Assembly (NCBI GenBank): GCA_013298335.1
Contig: JAAFHI010000288.1
Location: forward strand, 1 to 5,503
From: Actinomycetota bacterium
GTDB taxonomy: Bacteria > Acidobacteriota > Blastocatellia > Chloracidobacteriales > Chloracidobacteriaceae
DNA length: 5,503 bases
Reading direction: 5' to 3'
Part shown: positions 1-5,503 of the stretch, piece by piece
Layout of the letters: each line of letters begins with the position of its first letter
Numbering within the stretch: position 1 is the first letter of the stretch
Translations under genes and position numbers: made by a program
Notes under the pieces: model-generated
Seen by the model: the letters and a program-made list of their open reading frames with translations, nothing else
Database searches by the model: none
Told to the model about the DNA's origin: nothing

Positions 1-422
1 ACGACCACCAGCACCACGAACGCGCAGACCATGCTCACGATCGGCGCGAGCGTGAAGACGGTCTTGTCCGCGTTGAACGGAATCACGTCTTCTTTAATGA
101 TCAGCTTGATGCCGTCCGCCGCCGGCTGGAGCAATCCCCAGGGACCGGTGCGGTTCGGGCCGACGCGCACCTGAATCCACGCGCTCACCTTGCGCTCGGC
201 GTAGGTCAGATAGGCCACCGCCGTCAGCACCGCCGCCAGCATGATCCCGATCTGAATCAACGGCCAGATGAGATGATTGGTCGCATCCTGCGCCGACAGC
301 ACGCTCGAAAATGACTGCGGCAAATACGTGTACGCCCAGGTCACCAGCCGGCTCAAAAACTCCGGCGGCAAAAACGAAGCGAGACTCGTCATCATCTGAA
401 AACTCATGCTTTTCATCACCAT
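1..422 (-). CDS. nuoH: NADH-quinone oxidoreductase subunit H, 5' part (gene runs off the left edge)
   Basis: This is the membrane subunit of complex I that, with NuoB and NuoD, forms the quinone-access chamber and couples quinone reduction to proton pumping. About 140 N-terminal codons are visible out of a usual 330-400. Translating the minus strand from 422 gives a first transmembrane helix at about residues 52-74, then the family signature AERKVSAWIQ and VRVGPNRTGPWG (residues 75-96), LLQPAADGIKL (97-107), a KED motif (110-112), and the start of a second helix (about 121-140). The gene lies 19 bases downstream of the nuoD stop, so co-transcription with nuoC-nuoD is likely. The start is uncertain: ATG codons occur at 422, 416 and 407 and none has a clear Shine-Dalgarno. 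About 50 residues precede the first helix, some 35-40 more than in E. coli NuoH. Identity is certain from the motifs; the start is not. Confidence 0.95.
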   Translation of the reverse strand, partial: MVMKSMSFQMMTSLASFLPPEFLSRLVTWAYTYLPQSFSSVLSAQDATNHLIWPLIQIGIMLAAVLTAVAYLTYAERKVSAWIQVRVGPNRTGPWGLLQPAADGIKLIIKEDVIPFNADKTVFTLAPIVSMVCAFVVLVV

Positions 423-428
423 TCACAC

Positions 429-442
429 TGACTGCTGACTGC
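429..442. repeat. Two tandem 7-nt units at the nuoD/nuoH junction
   Basis: TGACTGC occurs twice in exact tandem (429-435 and 436-442), preceded by ACAC and followed by TAAC. On the coding strand the repeat starts at the nuoD TAG (442-444) and occupies most of the 19-base gap before the nuoH ATG at 422. The heptamer period matches the element at 3537-3647, but there is no inverted arm here. Its position removes any room for a Shine-Dalgarno for nuoH. Confidence 0.6.
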
Positions 443-1578
443 TAACGATCGATTTCCCCGAGCACGATGTCGAGCGAGCCGATGACCGCCACCACGTCCG
501 ACACGAGCGAGCCGACCGCCATCTTGCGGAGCGCGCCGAGGTTGATGAACGACGGTGGACGCACCCGCAGACGATAGGGCTTCGTGCCGCCGTCGGAGAC
601 GAGGTAAAGCCCGAGTTCGCCCTTCGGCGCTTCAATCGAGTGGTACAACTCTCCCGGCGGCACTTTGATGACCTTCGGCACTTTCGCCATGATCGGGCCG
701 CCCGGCAACTTGTCGAGCGCCTGCATGACGAGGCGGCGCGACTGCCGCATTTCTTCCATCCGGATGAGATAGCGGTCGAACGTGTCGCCGTTCTCGCCGA
801 GCGGAATGTCGAAATCGAGGTCGGCGTAGCACTCGTACGGGTCGGTCTTCCGCACGTCGTAATCAACGCCCGAGCCGCGCAGCGGCGCGCCGCTCAGACC
901 GAGGCTGATGGCATCCGCCGCCGTGATGACGCCCACGCCCACCGTCCGGCCCAGCCAGATGCGGTTTTCGTTGAGCATCGTCTCGTATTCTTCCAGCCGC
1001 GCCGGAAACGTATCGCAAAACGCCCGTACCTGCGCCTCGAATCCGTCATAGGCGTCGTAGGACATCCCGCCGATACGGAACGCATGACACGTCAGCCGGG
1101 CGCCGAAAAAGCACTCGAAAATCTTGAGGATTTCCTCGCGCTCGCGGAACGCCCACAGAAAGACCGTGAACCCGCCGATATCGAGCGCGTGCGTGGCCAG
1201 CCAGAGCAGGTGGCTCGCGAGGCGGTTGAGTTCCGTCAGAATCACCCGCAGATACTGCGCGCGCGGCGGAATTTCGATTTTCATCGCCCGCTCGATCGTG
1301 CCGACATACAGCAGGCCGTTCGACACCGCCGCAATGTAGTCAAGGCGGTCGAAATAGGGCGCGATCATCGGATAGAGCCGGTTTTCGAAAATCTTCTCCG
1401 CGCCCCGGTGCAGATAGCCGATGTCGCAGTCGAGGTCGATCACCCGCTCGCCGTCGAGCTTCAGCACCACGCGCAACACCCCGTGCGTCGAGGGGTGCTG
1501 CGGCCCCATGCTCAATACCATTTCATCGGAATCGAACAGGGTCTCCGTCTCGTTGGTCACCAAGGGAACTGCGTTCAT
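442..1578 (-). CDS. nuoD: NADH-quinone oxidoreductase subunit D (49 kDa type)
   Basis: This peripheral-arm subunit of complex I is related to the large subunit of [NiFe] hydrogenases and, with NuoB, forms the quinone-reduction site. The 378-residue length is normal for a stand-alone NuoD that is not fused to NuoC. The N-terminal signature [13 protein letters not shown] is at residues 24-36. His32 and Tyr81 (in RLDYIAA) match in motif and in 49-residue spacing the quinone-ligand pair His38/Tyr87 of Thermus Nqo4. Other family motifs are [11 protein letters not shown] (52-62), the RIGG segment, LGRTVGVG, and the closing [12 protein letters not shown]. The ATG at 1578 puts the signature at the usual distance from the N-terminus; the bases before it show no Shine-Dalgarno. 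The gene sits 55 bases after nuoC and is followed directly by nuoH, with no nuoE, nuoF or nuoG between. Stop is TAG. Confidence 0.97.
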   Translation of the reverse strand: MNAVPLVTNETETLFDSDEMVLSMGPQHPSTHGVLRVVLKLDGERVIDLDCDIGYLHRGAEKIFENRLYPMIAPYFDRLDYIAAVSNGLLYVGTIERAMKIEIPPRAQYLRVILTELNRLASHLLWLATHALDIGGFTVFLWAFREREEILKIFECFFGARLTCHAFRIGGMSYDAYDGFEAQVRAFCDTFPARLEEYETMLNENRIWLGRTVGVGVITAADAISLGLSGAPLRGSGVDYDVRKTDPYECYADLDFDIPLGENGDTFDRYLIRMEEMRQSRRLVMQALDKLPGGPIMAKVPKVIKVPPGELYHSIEAPKGELGLYLVSDGGTKPYRLRVRPPSFINLGALRKMAVGSLVSDVVAVIGSLDIVLGEIDR

Positions 1579-1633
1579 AGATTCATCTGGTACCGCGTGT
1601 CAGTAGCCCGACCGTCAGGAAGGGCGTCAGGGA

Positions 1634-2548
1634 TTACTCGAACTTGCCCGACAAATCCGCGCCCTCGGGAATGTCGAGGATGCTCAGATTCGCTTCCACC
1701 CACTCGTTGGGTCGATATTCGACCGGATATTCCTTGCGCAGCGGGAAACCGACCCAGCCGTCCGGCAGCAGAATGCGCCGCAGGTCCGGGTGGCCGTCGA
1801 ACCGGATGCCGAACATGTCGTACACCTCGCGCTCCAGCCAGTTCGCCGTCGCCCAGATGTCGCTCACCGTCCAGACCTCGCCGCCGTCGGGAACTTCCGC
1901 CACGACGCGCAGACGCCGGTTGTCCTCAATCGAAAAAATCTGGTAGACGACTTCGAAGGCCGAACGGTCAGGGTAGTGGGCCGCCGTCAGGTCGCTCAGA
2001 AAATCGAATTTGGTCGGCGTGTTGTACCGCAGATGCCAGAGCACGTCGCGCGCGCGGTCGGGCGCAACCCGGACGATCTGCTGGTTGTTGCTGACAACCA
2101 TACTTCGAATGTCGGCCCCGAACGTCGCCTTGAGATCGTCAATAAAAGCATCGCCCACGAGATCGACATAGGCCGGAACCGCCGGCTCCTTTTTCGAGGC
2201 CGCCTTGGCCGGGGCCTTGGCGGGCGCGGCCTTCGGAGCCTCGTCACCCGCTGCCGCCGGAGCCTCGCCCGCCGCCTCGCGGGCGGCTTTGGCCGCCGCG
2301 GCCTTGGCCTTCGCGGCGGCAATCTTGGCTTCCTTGTCGGCATCGGTTGCCGGTTCGGCCGGGGCCACGGCACTTGGCGTCTCGCCGGAAGTCGCGGCGG
2401 GAGCAGCCACATCCCCAGCGGTTCTGGCAGCCCTGGCGGCTTCGGCTTTCGCTTTTGCGGCAGCGATTTTCGCGGCGCGCTCGGCATCCTTGTCGACGGA
2501 CGGAGTTTCCGGCGACGGTTCTGGTGTCTGATTCGGTTCGTCGGCCAT
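1634..2548 (-). CDS. nuoC: NADH-quinone oxidoreductase subunit C (30 kDa type) with long Ala/Lys-rich N-terminal extension
   Basis: This peripheral-arm subunit of complex I packs against NuoD and NuoB. From the ATG at 2548 (MADEPNQTPEP) the protein has 304 residues, against roughly 150-220 for most stand-alone NuoC proteins. The core is residues 127-304 and carries the 30 kDa signature: ANWLEREVYDMFGIRF (235-250), GHPDLRRILLPDGW (252-265) and FPLRKEYP (268-275). Residues 1-125 are an extension containing two helix-forming repeats (about 20-43 and 70-94) that share AKIAAAKAKA, then a Pro/Ala/Lys linker (about 96-124). An in-frame GTG at 2587 would add 13 residues (MTEILEATTRTSF). I prefer the ATG because the acidic/Pro-rich start resembles the beginning of a linker; neither start has a good Shine-Dalgarno. 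It is the first gene of the local nuo run, with no nuoA or nuoB upstream. Stop is TAA. Confidence 0.95.
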   Translation of the reverse strand: MADEPNQTPEPSPETPSVDKDAERAAKIAAAKAKAEAARAARTAGDVAAPAATSGETPSAVAPAEPATDADKEAKIAAAKAKAAAAKAAREAAGEAPAAAGDEAPKAAPAKAPAKAASKKEPAVPAYVDLVGDAFIDDLKATFGADIRSMVVSNNQQIVRVAPDRARDVLWHLRYNTPTKFDFLSDLTAAHYPDRSAFEVVYQIFSIEDNRRLRVVAEVPDGGEVWTVSDIWATANWLEREVYDMFGIRFDGHPDLRRILLPDGWVGFPLRKEYPVEYRPNEWVEANLSILDIPEGADLSGKFE

Positions 2549-2696
2549 AAACGAGGTGCGTGTAGTCGCTTCGAGGATTTCCGTCACACCCCTGGGGACG
2601 CGCCTTCGCGCGCGGAGCGGACGTTTTGGAAGCTGTTGACTGTACCTAAAATGAGGTGTGCGGAGCTAGCGGTATTTCCGTCTTTTTTCCGCCGCA

Positions 2697-2702
2697 AGTA
2701 TA
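2697..2702 (-). promoter_or_regulatory. Candidate -10 box for the nuoC-D-H operon
   Basis: Read on the minus strand, these bases are TATACT, matching five of six positions of the sigma-70 -10 consensus. They sit in the AT-rich part of the spacer, with an extended A/T stretch upstream. No good -35 hexamer lies at 16-18 bases: the bases there read CTTTTC or close variants. A start near 2690 would give a leader of about 140 bases before the nuoC ATG. This is a guess based on one hexamer and its position. Confidence 0.25.
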
Positions 2703-2891
2703 TGATTCTGAATATGTTAGAAAAGTCACGTTGACTCTTCCGAAGTGACCCGCGCGAACGTGCGGCAGCGCACTTTTCACCCGCCATCGGACTGAAACGG
2801 AAGGGATTCCGCCGGGCCGCCCGCCCCCCTCGGCAACGGTCATATTTGGTCAAAAAAATTTCCGGTATCCGTCCGTAACCGGTTCAGCCAC

Positions 2892-2919
2892 CACGTTTCG
2901 CCGGGAAAAAAGAAACGTG
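2892..2919. promoter_or_regulatory. 8-bp inverted repeat (possible operator) upstream of the tRNA-Gln promoter
   Basis: CACGTTTC (2892-2899) and GAAACGTG (2912-2919) are perfect reverse complements separated by 12 bases that include an A-tract. The dyad ends 25 bases before the tRNA -35 box and lies far upstream of nuoC. Its size and spacing would fit a dimeric regulator spanning two helical turns (centre-to-centre 20 bp). It could equally be a weak hairpin or chance. No specific regulator family is recognised. Confidence 0.35.
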
Positions 2920-2944
2920 ACGCACCCGCGCCGCAACGTGAGGG

Positions 2945-2974
2945 TTGACAGACTCGGCGTCAAGTCGCTATAAA
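2945..2974 (+). promoter_or_regulatory. Sigma-70 type promoter of tRNA-Gln
   Basis: A perfect -35 hexamer TTGACA (2945-2950) is followed after 18 bases by TATAAA (2969-2974), a five-of-six match to the -10 consensus. Transcription would start near 2981, about nine bases before the mature 5' end of the tRNA, which is typical for a stable-RNA promoter. This is the best promoter in the window. Confidence 0.8.
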
Positions 2975-2989
2975 GCCTGACTTCCGTAT

Positions 2990-3063
2990 TGGGAGATCGT
3001 TCAACGGTAGGACACCTGGCTCTGAACCAGATTATCGGGGTTCGAATCCCTGTCTCCCAGCCA
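2990..3063 (+). tRNA. tRNA-Gln, anticodon CUG, CCA encoded
   Basis: The 74-base sequence folds as a full cloverleaf. The acceptor stem pairs TGGGAGA (2990-2996) with TCTCCCA (3053-3059), followed by discriminator G and encoded CCA. The D stem pairs 2999-3002 with 3010-3013 around a loop with GG (3006-3007). The anticodon loop is CTCTGAA (3020-3026) with anticodon CTG at 3022-3024, reading the glutamine codon CAG. The T arm is CGGGG-TTCGAAT-CCCTG (3036-3052). The weak first pair U1-A72 followed by G2-C71 and G3-C70, and discriminator G73, agree with known glutamine tRNA identity features. One flaw is visible: the outermost anticodon-stem pair (3015/3031) is C-A. The tRNA has its own promoter and a hairpin terminator starting five bases after its CCA. 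Confidence 0.96.
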
Positions 3064-3067
3064 ATCG

Positions 3068-3103
3068 CGAAAAGAGCCGCCCGGTTCCGGGCGGCTCTTT
3101 TCG
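3068..3103. terminator. Bidirectional intrinsic terminator between tRNA-Gln and the mutase small subunit
   Basis: A perfect 16-bp stem (3068-3083 with 3088-3103) closes a GTTC tetraloop. The core GAGCCGCCCG / CGGGCGGCTC is GC-rich. It is flanked by AAAA (3070-3073) on one side and TTTT (3098-3101) on the other, so a U-run follows the GC stem whichever strand is transcribed. It lies in the 53-base gap between the end of the plus-strand tRNA and the TGA of the minus-strand small-subunit gene (3117-3119), so it can end both convergent transcripts. Confidence 0.9.
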
Positions 3104-3116
3104 TTTCAGGGGATGT

Positions 3117-3527
3117 TCAGTGCCCGCCGACGCGGCCCCGAATGTAGGCGATGATTTCATCCATTGTCGCGCCGGGCGTGAAAACGGCGTCCACACCGGC
3201 ATCTTTCAGCCGCGGAATGTCGTCGTCCGGAATGATTCCGCCGCCAAACAACGGCACGTCGCCAATTTCGCGCTCGTTCATCAGTTCCAGAATGCGCGGA
3301 AACAGCGTCATGTGCGCGCCCGACAGAATCGAGACGCCGATGGCGTCCACGTCTTCCTGCAATGCGGCGTTGACGATCTGCTCGGGCGTCTGGCGCAGCC
3401 CGGTATAGACCACTTCCATTCCCGCGTCGCGCAACGCGCGGGCAATGACTTTCGCCCCGCGGTCGTGACCGTCGAGGCCGGGTTTGGCAATCAGTACGCG
3501 AATTCGCTTTTCGGTTGAGTCGTTCAT
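3117..3527 (-). CDS. Cobalamin-binding small subunit of a B12-dependent acyl-CoA mutase (methylmalonyl-CoA mutase type)
   Basis: This 136-residue protein is a stand-alone B12-binding domain equivalent to the C-terminal domain of one-piece methylmalonyl-CoA mutases. It shows the base-off/His-on signature DxHxxG as DGHDRG (residues 19-24). His21 is the expected cobalt ligand, and Lys15/Asp19/His21 reproduce the spacing of Lys604/Asp608/His610 in Propionibacterium MutB. Further cobalamin contacts are GVSILSGAH (64-72) and the GGG loop (95-97) before IIPDDD. Length is typical for the split small subunit, as in archaeal MCM and IcmB-like proteins. Its partner should be the large subunit at the right edge, whose product ends without a B12 domain; the response regulator gene lies between them. 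ATG at 3527 has no Shine-Dalgarno and abuts the 7-nt repeat element. Substrate (methylmalonyl-, isobutyryl- or hydroxyisobutyryl-CoA) cannot be told from this chain. Confidence 0.93.
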   Translation of the reverse strand: MNDSTEKRIRVLIAKPGLDGHDRGAKVIARALRDAGMEVVYTGLRQTPEQIVNAALQEDVDAIGVSILSGAHMTLFPRILELMNEREIGDVPLFGGGIIPDDDIPRLKDAGVDAVFTPGATMDEIIAYIRGRVGGH

Positions 3528-3536
3528 GGAAACAAA

Positions 3537-3647
3537 GGGATCAGGGATCAGGGATCAGGGGTCAGGATGGGAACACACTGGGCATCAAAACCGGTTTCCC
3601 ACGCGAAAAACCTGATCCCCGATTCCTGTTCCCTGACCCCTTCCTCC
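3537..3647. repeat. Foldback intergenic element built of 7-nt units
   Basis: The gap between the response regulator stop and the small-subunit start is nearly filled by an imperfect inverted repeat made of tandem heptamers. The left arm is GGGATCA three times (3537-3557), then GGGGTCA (3558-3564). The right arm is the reverse-complement type: TGATCCC (3613-3619), CGATTCC, TGTTCCC, TGACCCC (3634-3640). The innermost units pair fully if a G-U pair is allowed, and outer units pair with one or two mismatches each. The 48-base loop contains the palindrome AAACCGGTTT (3588-3597). The last right-arm bases touch the response regulator TAG (3647-3649). It is not a standard terminator, because the stem is long and imperfect and no strong U-run follows. 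Confidence 0.8.
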
Positions 3648-4330
3648 TAGTGTTTCTTGATGATGCGCGAAATATCCATCGCCATCGTAATCTGGTCGGA
3701 AACCTCGTACGCCTCGAAGGAGTACATCAGAAGCTGCGCCGAATGAATCTCCCGGACGGCGGCTTCGCTGACCTTGTCGTGAACCTTCGCGTGGACGGCA
3801 TGACCGCCCTCAAAGAAGATCACGCCCTGAATCGAGCCCTTGAGCAGCGCCGTCAGCTTTCCGCTCAGGTTGTGGCGCACGATCAGGTCAATGCACTGCG
3901 CGAGCGTCAACTGCGCAAGCGGGTCGGGCGTCGTATGCCCGGCGGTGGTGGCCTTGTGCTTCGCCATCACACTGTTGACCCGGATTAACAGTTCCTCAAG
4001 CGCGAACGGTTTGCCGAGATAGTCGTCGGCCCCGTATTCCATGCCTTCCATCCGCTCGTCCGATTCGCGTTTCGCGCTCAGGAAAATGAACGGAATCTTC
4101 TGCATGTCGGGATCGAGGCGGACCAGTTGGCACACCTCATGACCGGTCATCCCCGGCATCATCACGTCGCACACGATCAGATCGAACGGTTCATTGCGAC
4201 TCTGCCTGAGAATACGCATCGCGGTCATGCCGCTTTCGGCTTCCGTGATGGCGTGGCCGCCCCGTTGAAGGGACAGTACGGTCGCCATCCGTACATCCGG
4301 CTCGTCGTCAATCACTAAAATCCGTGCCAT
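3647..4330 (-). CDS. Response regulator: receiver domain plus C-terminal DUF4388 (PATAN-like) domain
   Basis: This 227-residue cytoplasmic signalling protein has a complete receiver domain at residues about 3-122: acidic pair Asp8/Asp9, phospho-acceptor Asp55 in CDVMMPGMTG, the Ser85 switch residue in FLSAK, and Lys107 in GKPF. All catalytic positions are intact, so it should accept a phosphoryl group. Residues about 138-215 (LTLAQCIDLIVRHNLSGKL, then GVIFFEGGHAVHAKV) match the pattern of DUF4388, a domain found behind receivers in PatA-like proteins of cyanobacteria, myxobacteria and others. There is no helix-turn-helix, so it probably signals by protein contact. It lies between the two mutase subunit genes, with a foldback repeat on each side. 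ATG at 4330 has no Shine-Dalgarno; TATAAA ends five bases before it. No histidine kinase is visible nearby. Confidence 0.9.
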   Translation of the reverse strand: MARILVIDDEPDVRMATVLSLQRGGHAITEAESGMTAMRILRQSRNEPFDLIVCDVMMPGMTGHEVCQLVRLDPDMQKIPFIFLSAKRESDERMEGMEYGADDYLGKPFALEELLIRVNSVMAKHKATTAGHTTPDPLAQLTLAQCIDLIVRHNLSGKLTALLKGSIQGVIFFEGGHAVHAKVHDKVSEAAVREIHSAQLLMYSFEAYEVSDQITMAMDISRIIKKH

Positions 4331-4333
4331 ATG

Positions 4334-4341
4334 GTTTTATA
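4334..4341 (-). promoter_or_regulatory. Possible -10 element placing transcription start at the response regulator ATG
   Basis: On the minus strand the bases just before the response regulator ATG read TTTATAAA then ACCAT. If TATAAA is used as a -10 box, transcription would start at or within a base or two of the ATG, giving a leaderless mRNA. That would fit the missing Shine-Dalgarno. No convincing -35 hexamer is seen 17-18 bases upstream, where the repeat arm lies. It could equally be an AT-rich spacer. Confidence 0.25.
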
Positions 4342-4344
4342 AAA

Positions 4345-4463
4345 GTCTGGGAGTCTTGAGGGTCTTGGGAGTCTCGGGCGTCCGGTGAATTTTGGGGATC
4401 TTCGGAGTCGGGACAATTTCGTCGACTCTCAAGACGCCCGAGACTCCCAAGACTCTCCGACTC
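4345..4463. repeat. Foldback intergenic element built of 9-nt units, with a perfect 21-bp inverted repeat
   Basis: The gap between the mutase large-subunit stop and the response regulator start is filled by tandem 9-mers of the form TTGGGAGTC on the left (4346-4382: CTGGGAGTC, TTGAGGGTC, TTGGGAGTC, TCGGGCGTC with slight variation) and their reverse complements on the right (about 4424-4463, GACTCCCAA type). Bases 4362-4382 and 4433-4453 are exact reverse complements over 21 bp. Pairing extends outward through GAG/CTC (4358-4360 with 4455-4457) and GAGTC/GACTC (4351-4355 with 4459-4463) with small bulges. The loop is 50 bases. A short T-run lies beyond the stem on the minus strand (CTTTTAT, about 4338-4344), so some termination is possible. 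The design copies the 7-nt element at 3537-3647 with unrelated unit sequence. Confidence 0.88.
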
Positions 4464-4464
4464 A

Positions 4465-5503
<1,039 letters not shown>

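Larger units (their letters stand above)
2549..2944. other. Non-coding divergent control region between nuoC and tRNA-Gln
   Basis: About 400 bases separate the nuoC start from the tRNA promoter. I find no supportable gene: open frames here lack family motifs, use weak starts, or overlap the nuoC start. The stretch from about 2640 to 2730 and again around 2843-2862 is visibly richer in A+T than the flanking genes, as expected of promoter DNA. It holds several small symmetric or repeated sequences: a 5-bp GC hairpin with a CTTC loop (2599-2612), a GTCAC/GTGAC dyad (2725-2749), GGTCA twice at a 10-base interval (2838-2852), the palindrome AACCGGTT (2877-2884), and an 8-bp inverted repeat (2892-2919). 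The nuo operon promoter must lie here if nuoC is the first gene. Confidence 0.7.

Noticed and set aside
94..426. 110-residue minus-strand open frame starting GTG at 426
   Set aside because: It is out of frame with nuoH. The other frame encodes clear NuoH motifs over the same bases, while this one shows only compositionally biased sequence without family signatures.
640..2094. 484-residue plus-strand open frame antisense to nuoD and nuoC
   Set aside because: Arg/Ala/His-rich shadow typical of the antisense of GC-rich genes. It crosses two real genes and their gap and has no recognisable domain.
1790..2734. 314-residue plus-strand open frame antisense to nuoC and its upstream region
   Set aside because: Gly/Arg-rich translation mirrors the Ala/Lys repeats of NuoC on the other strand. 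No start signal or domain supports it.
2584..2853. 89-residue minus-strand open frame in the nuoC upstream region
   Set aside because: Starts at TTG, has no Shine-Dalgarno or motif, overlaps the alternative nuoC GTG start, and lies in likely promoter DNA. Too weak to call a gene.
3537..3647. CRISPR array as an explanation for the 7-nt repeats
   Set aside because: Units are adjacent heptamers without spacers and with an inverted partner array. CRISPR repeats are about 23-40 bases with unique spacers.
3515..3988. 157-residue plus-strand open frame across the 7-nt foldback
   Set aside because: Antisense shadow of the response regulator plus translated repeat, with no motif.
4345..4463. Insertion-sequence terminal inverted repeats or a MITE
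   Set aside because: The 50-base loop encodes nothing, no target-site duplication is apparent, and the arms are internally periodic, unlike transposon ends. A MITE cannot be fully excluded without other copies.

Overview
The window is GC-rich bacterial chromosomal DNA (roughly 60% G+C by eye) carrying ordinary core-metabolism genes, almost all on the minus strand. Three things point to an Acidobacteriota-like organism, possibly Blastocatellia: a nuo run in which nuoD is followed directly by nuoH, a NuoC with a long Ala/Lys-rich N-terminal extension, and a split B12-dependent acyl-CoA mutase. This placement is inference and is not proved by the sequence. None of the gene starts has a convincing Shine-Dalgarno sequence.

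Layout from left to right. Positions 1-422 hold the 5' part of nuoH (minus strand, running off the left edge). Positions 442-1578 are nuoD and 1634-2548 are nuoC, giving transcription order nuoC-nuoD-nuoH of respiratory complex I. Positions 2549-2944 are a non-coding divergent control region. Positions 2945-2974 are a strong sigma-70 type promoter for a plus-strand tRNA-Gln(CUG) at 2990-3063. A bidirectional hairpin terminator (3068-3103) separates it from the convergent minus-strand genes. Those are a stand-alone cobalamin-binding mutase small subunit (3117-3527), a response regulator with a C-terminal DUF4388 (PATAN-like) domain (3647-4330), and the catalytic large subunit of the same kind of mutase (4465 to beyond the right edge).

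The most unusual signal is in the short intergenic gaps. The two gaps flanking the response regulator are almost filled by foldback elements: short tandem units (7 nt in one, 9 nt in the other) on one side, with their reverse complements on the other. One of them has a perfect 21-bp inverted repeat. The nuoD/nuoH junction carries a third, simpler 7-nt tandem repeat that reaches into the nuoD stop codon. The unit sequences are unrelated, but the architecture and placement are alike, so they look like one class of intergenic element.

Functionally, NuoC/D/H belong to the quinone-reducing module of a proton-pumping NADH (or ferredoxin) dehydrogenase. The mutase pair would interconvert branched and linear acyl-CoA esters (methylmalonyl-CoA/succinyl-CoA or a close relative) using adenosylcobalamin. 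The response regulator between the two subunits has no DNA-binding domain, and its link to the mutase is unknown.
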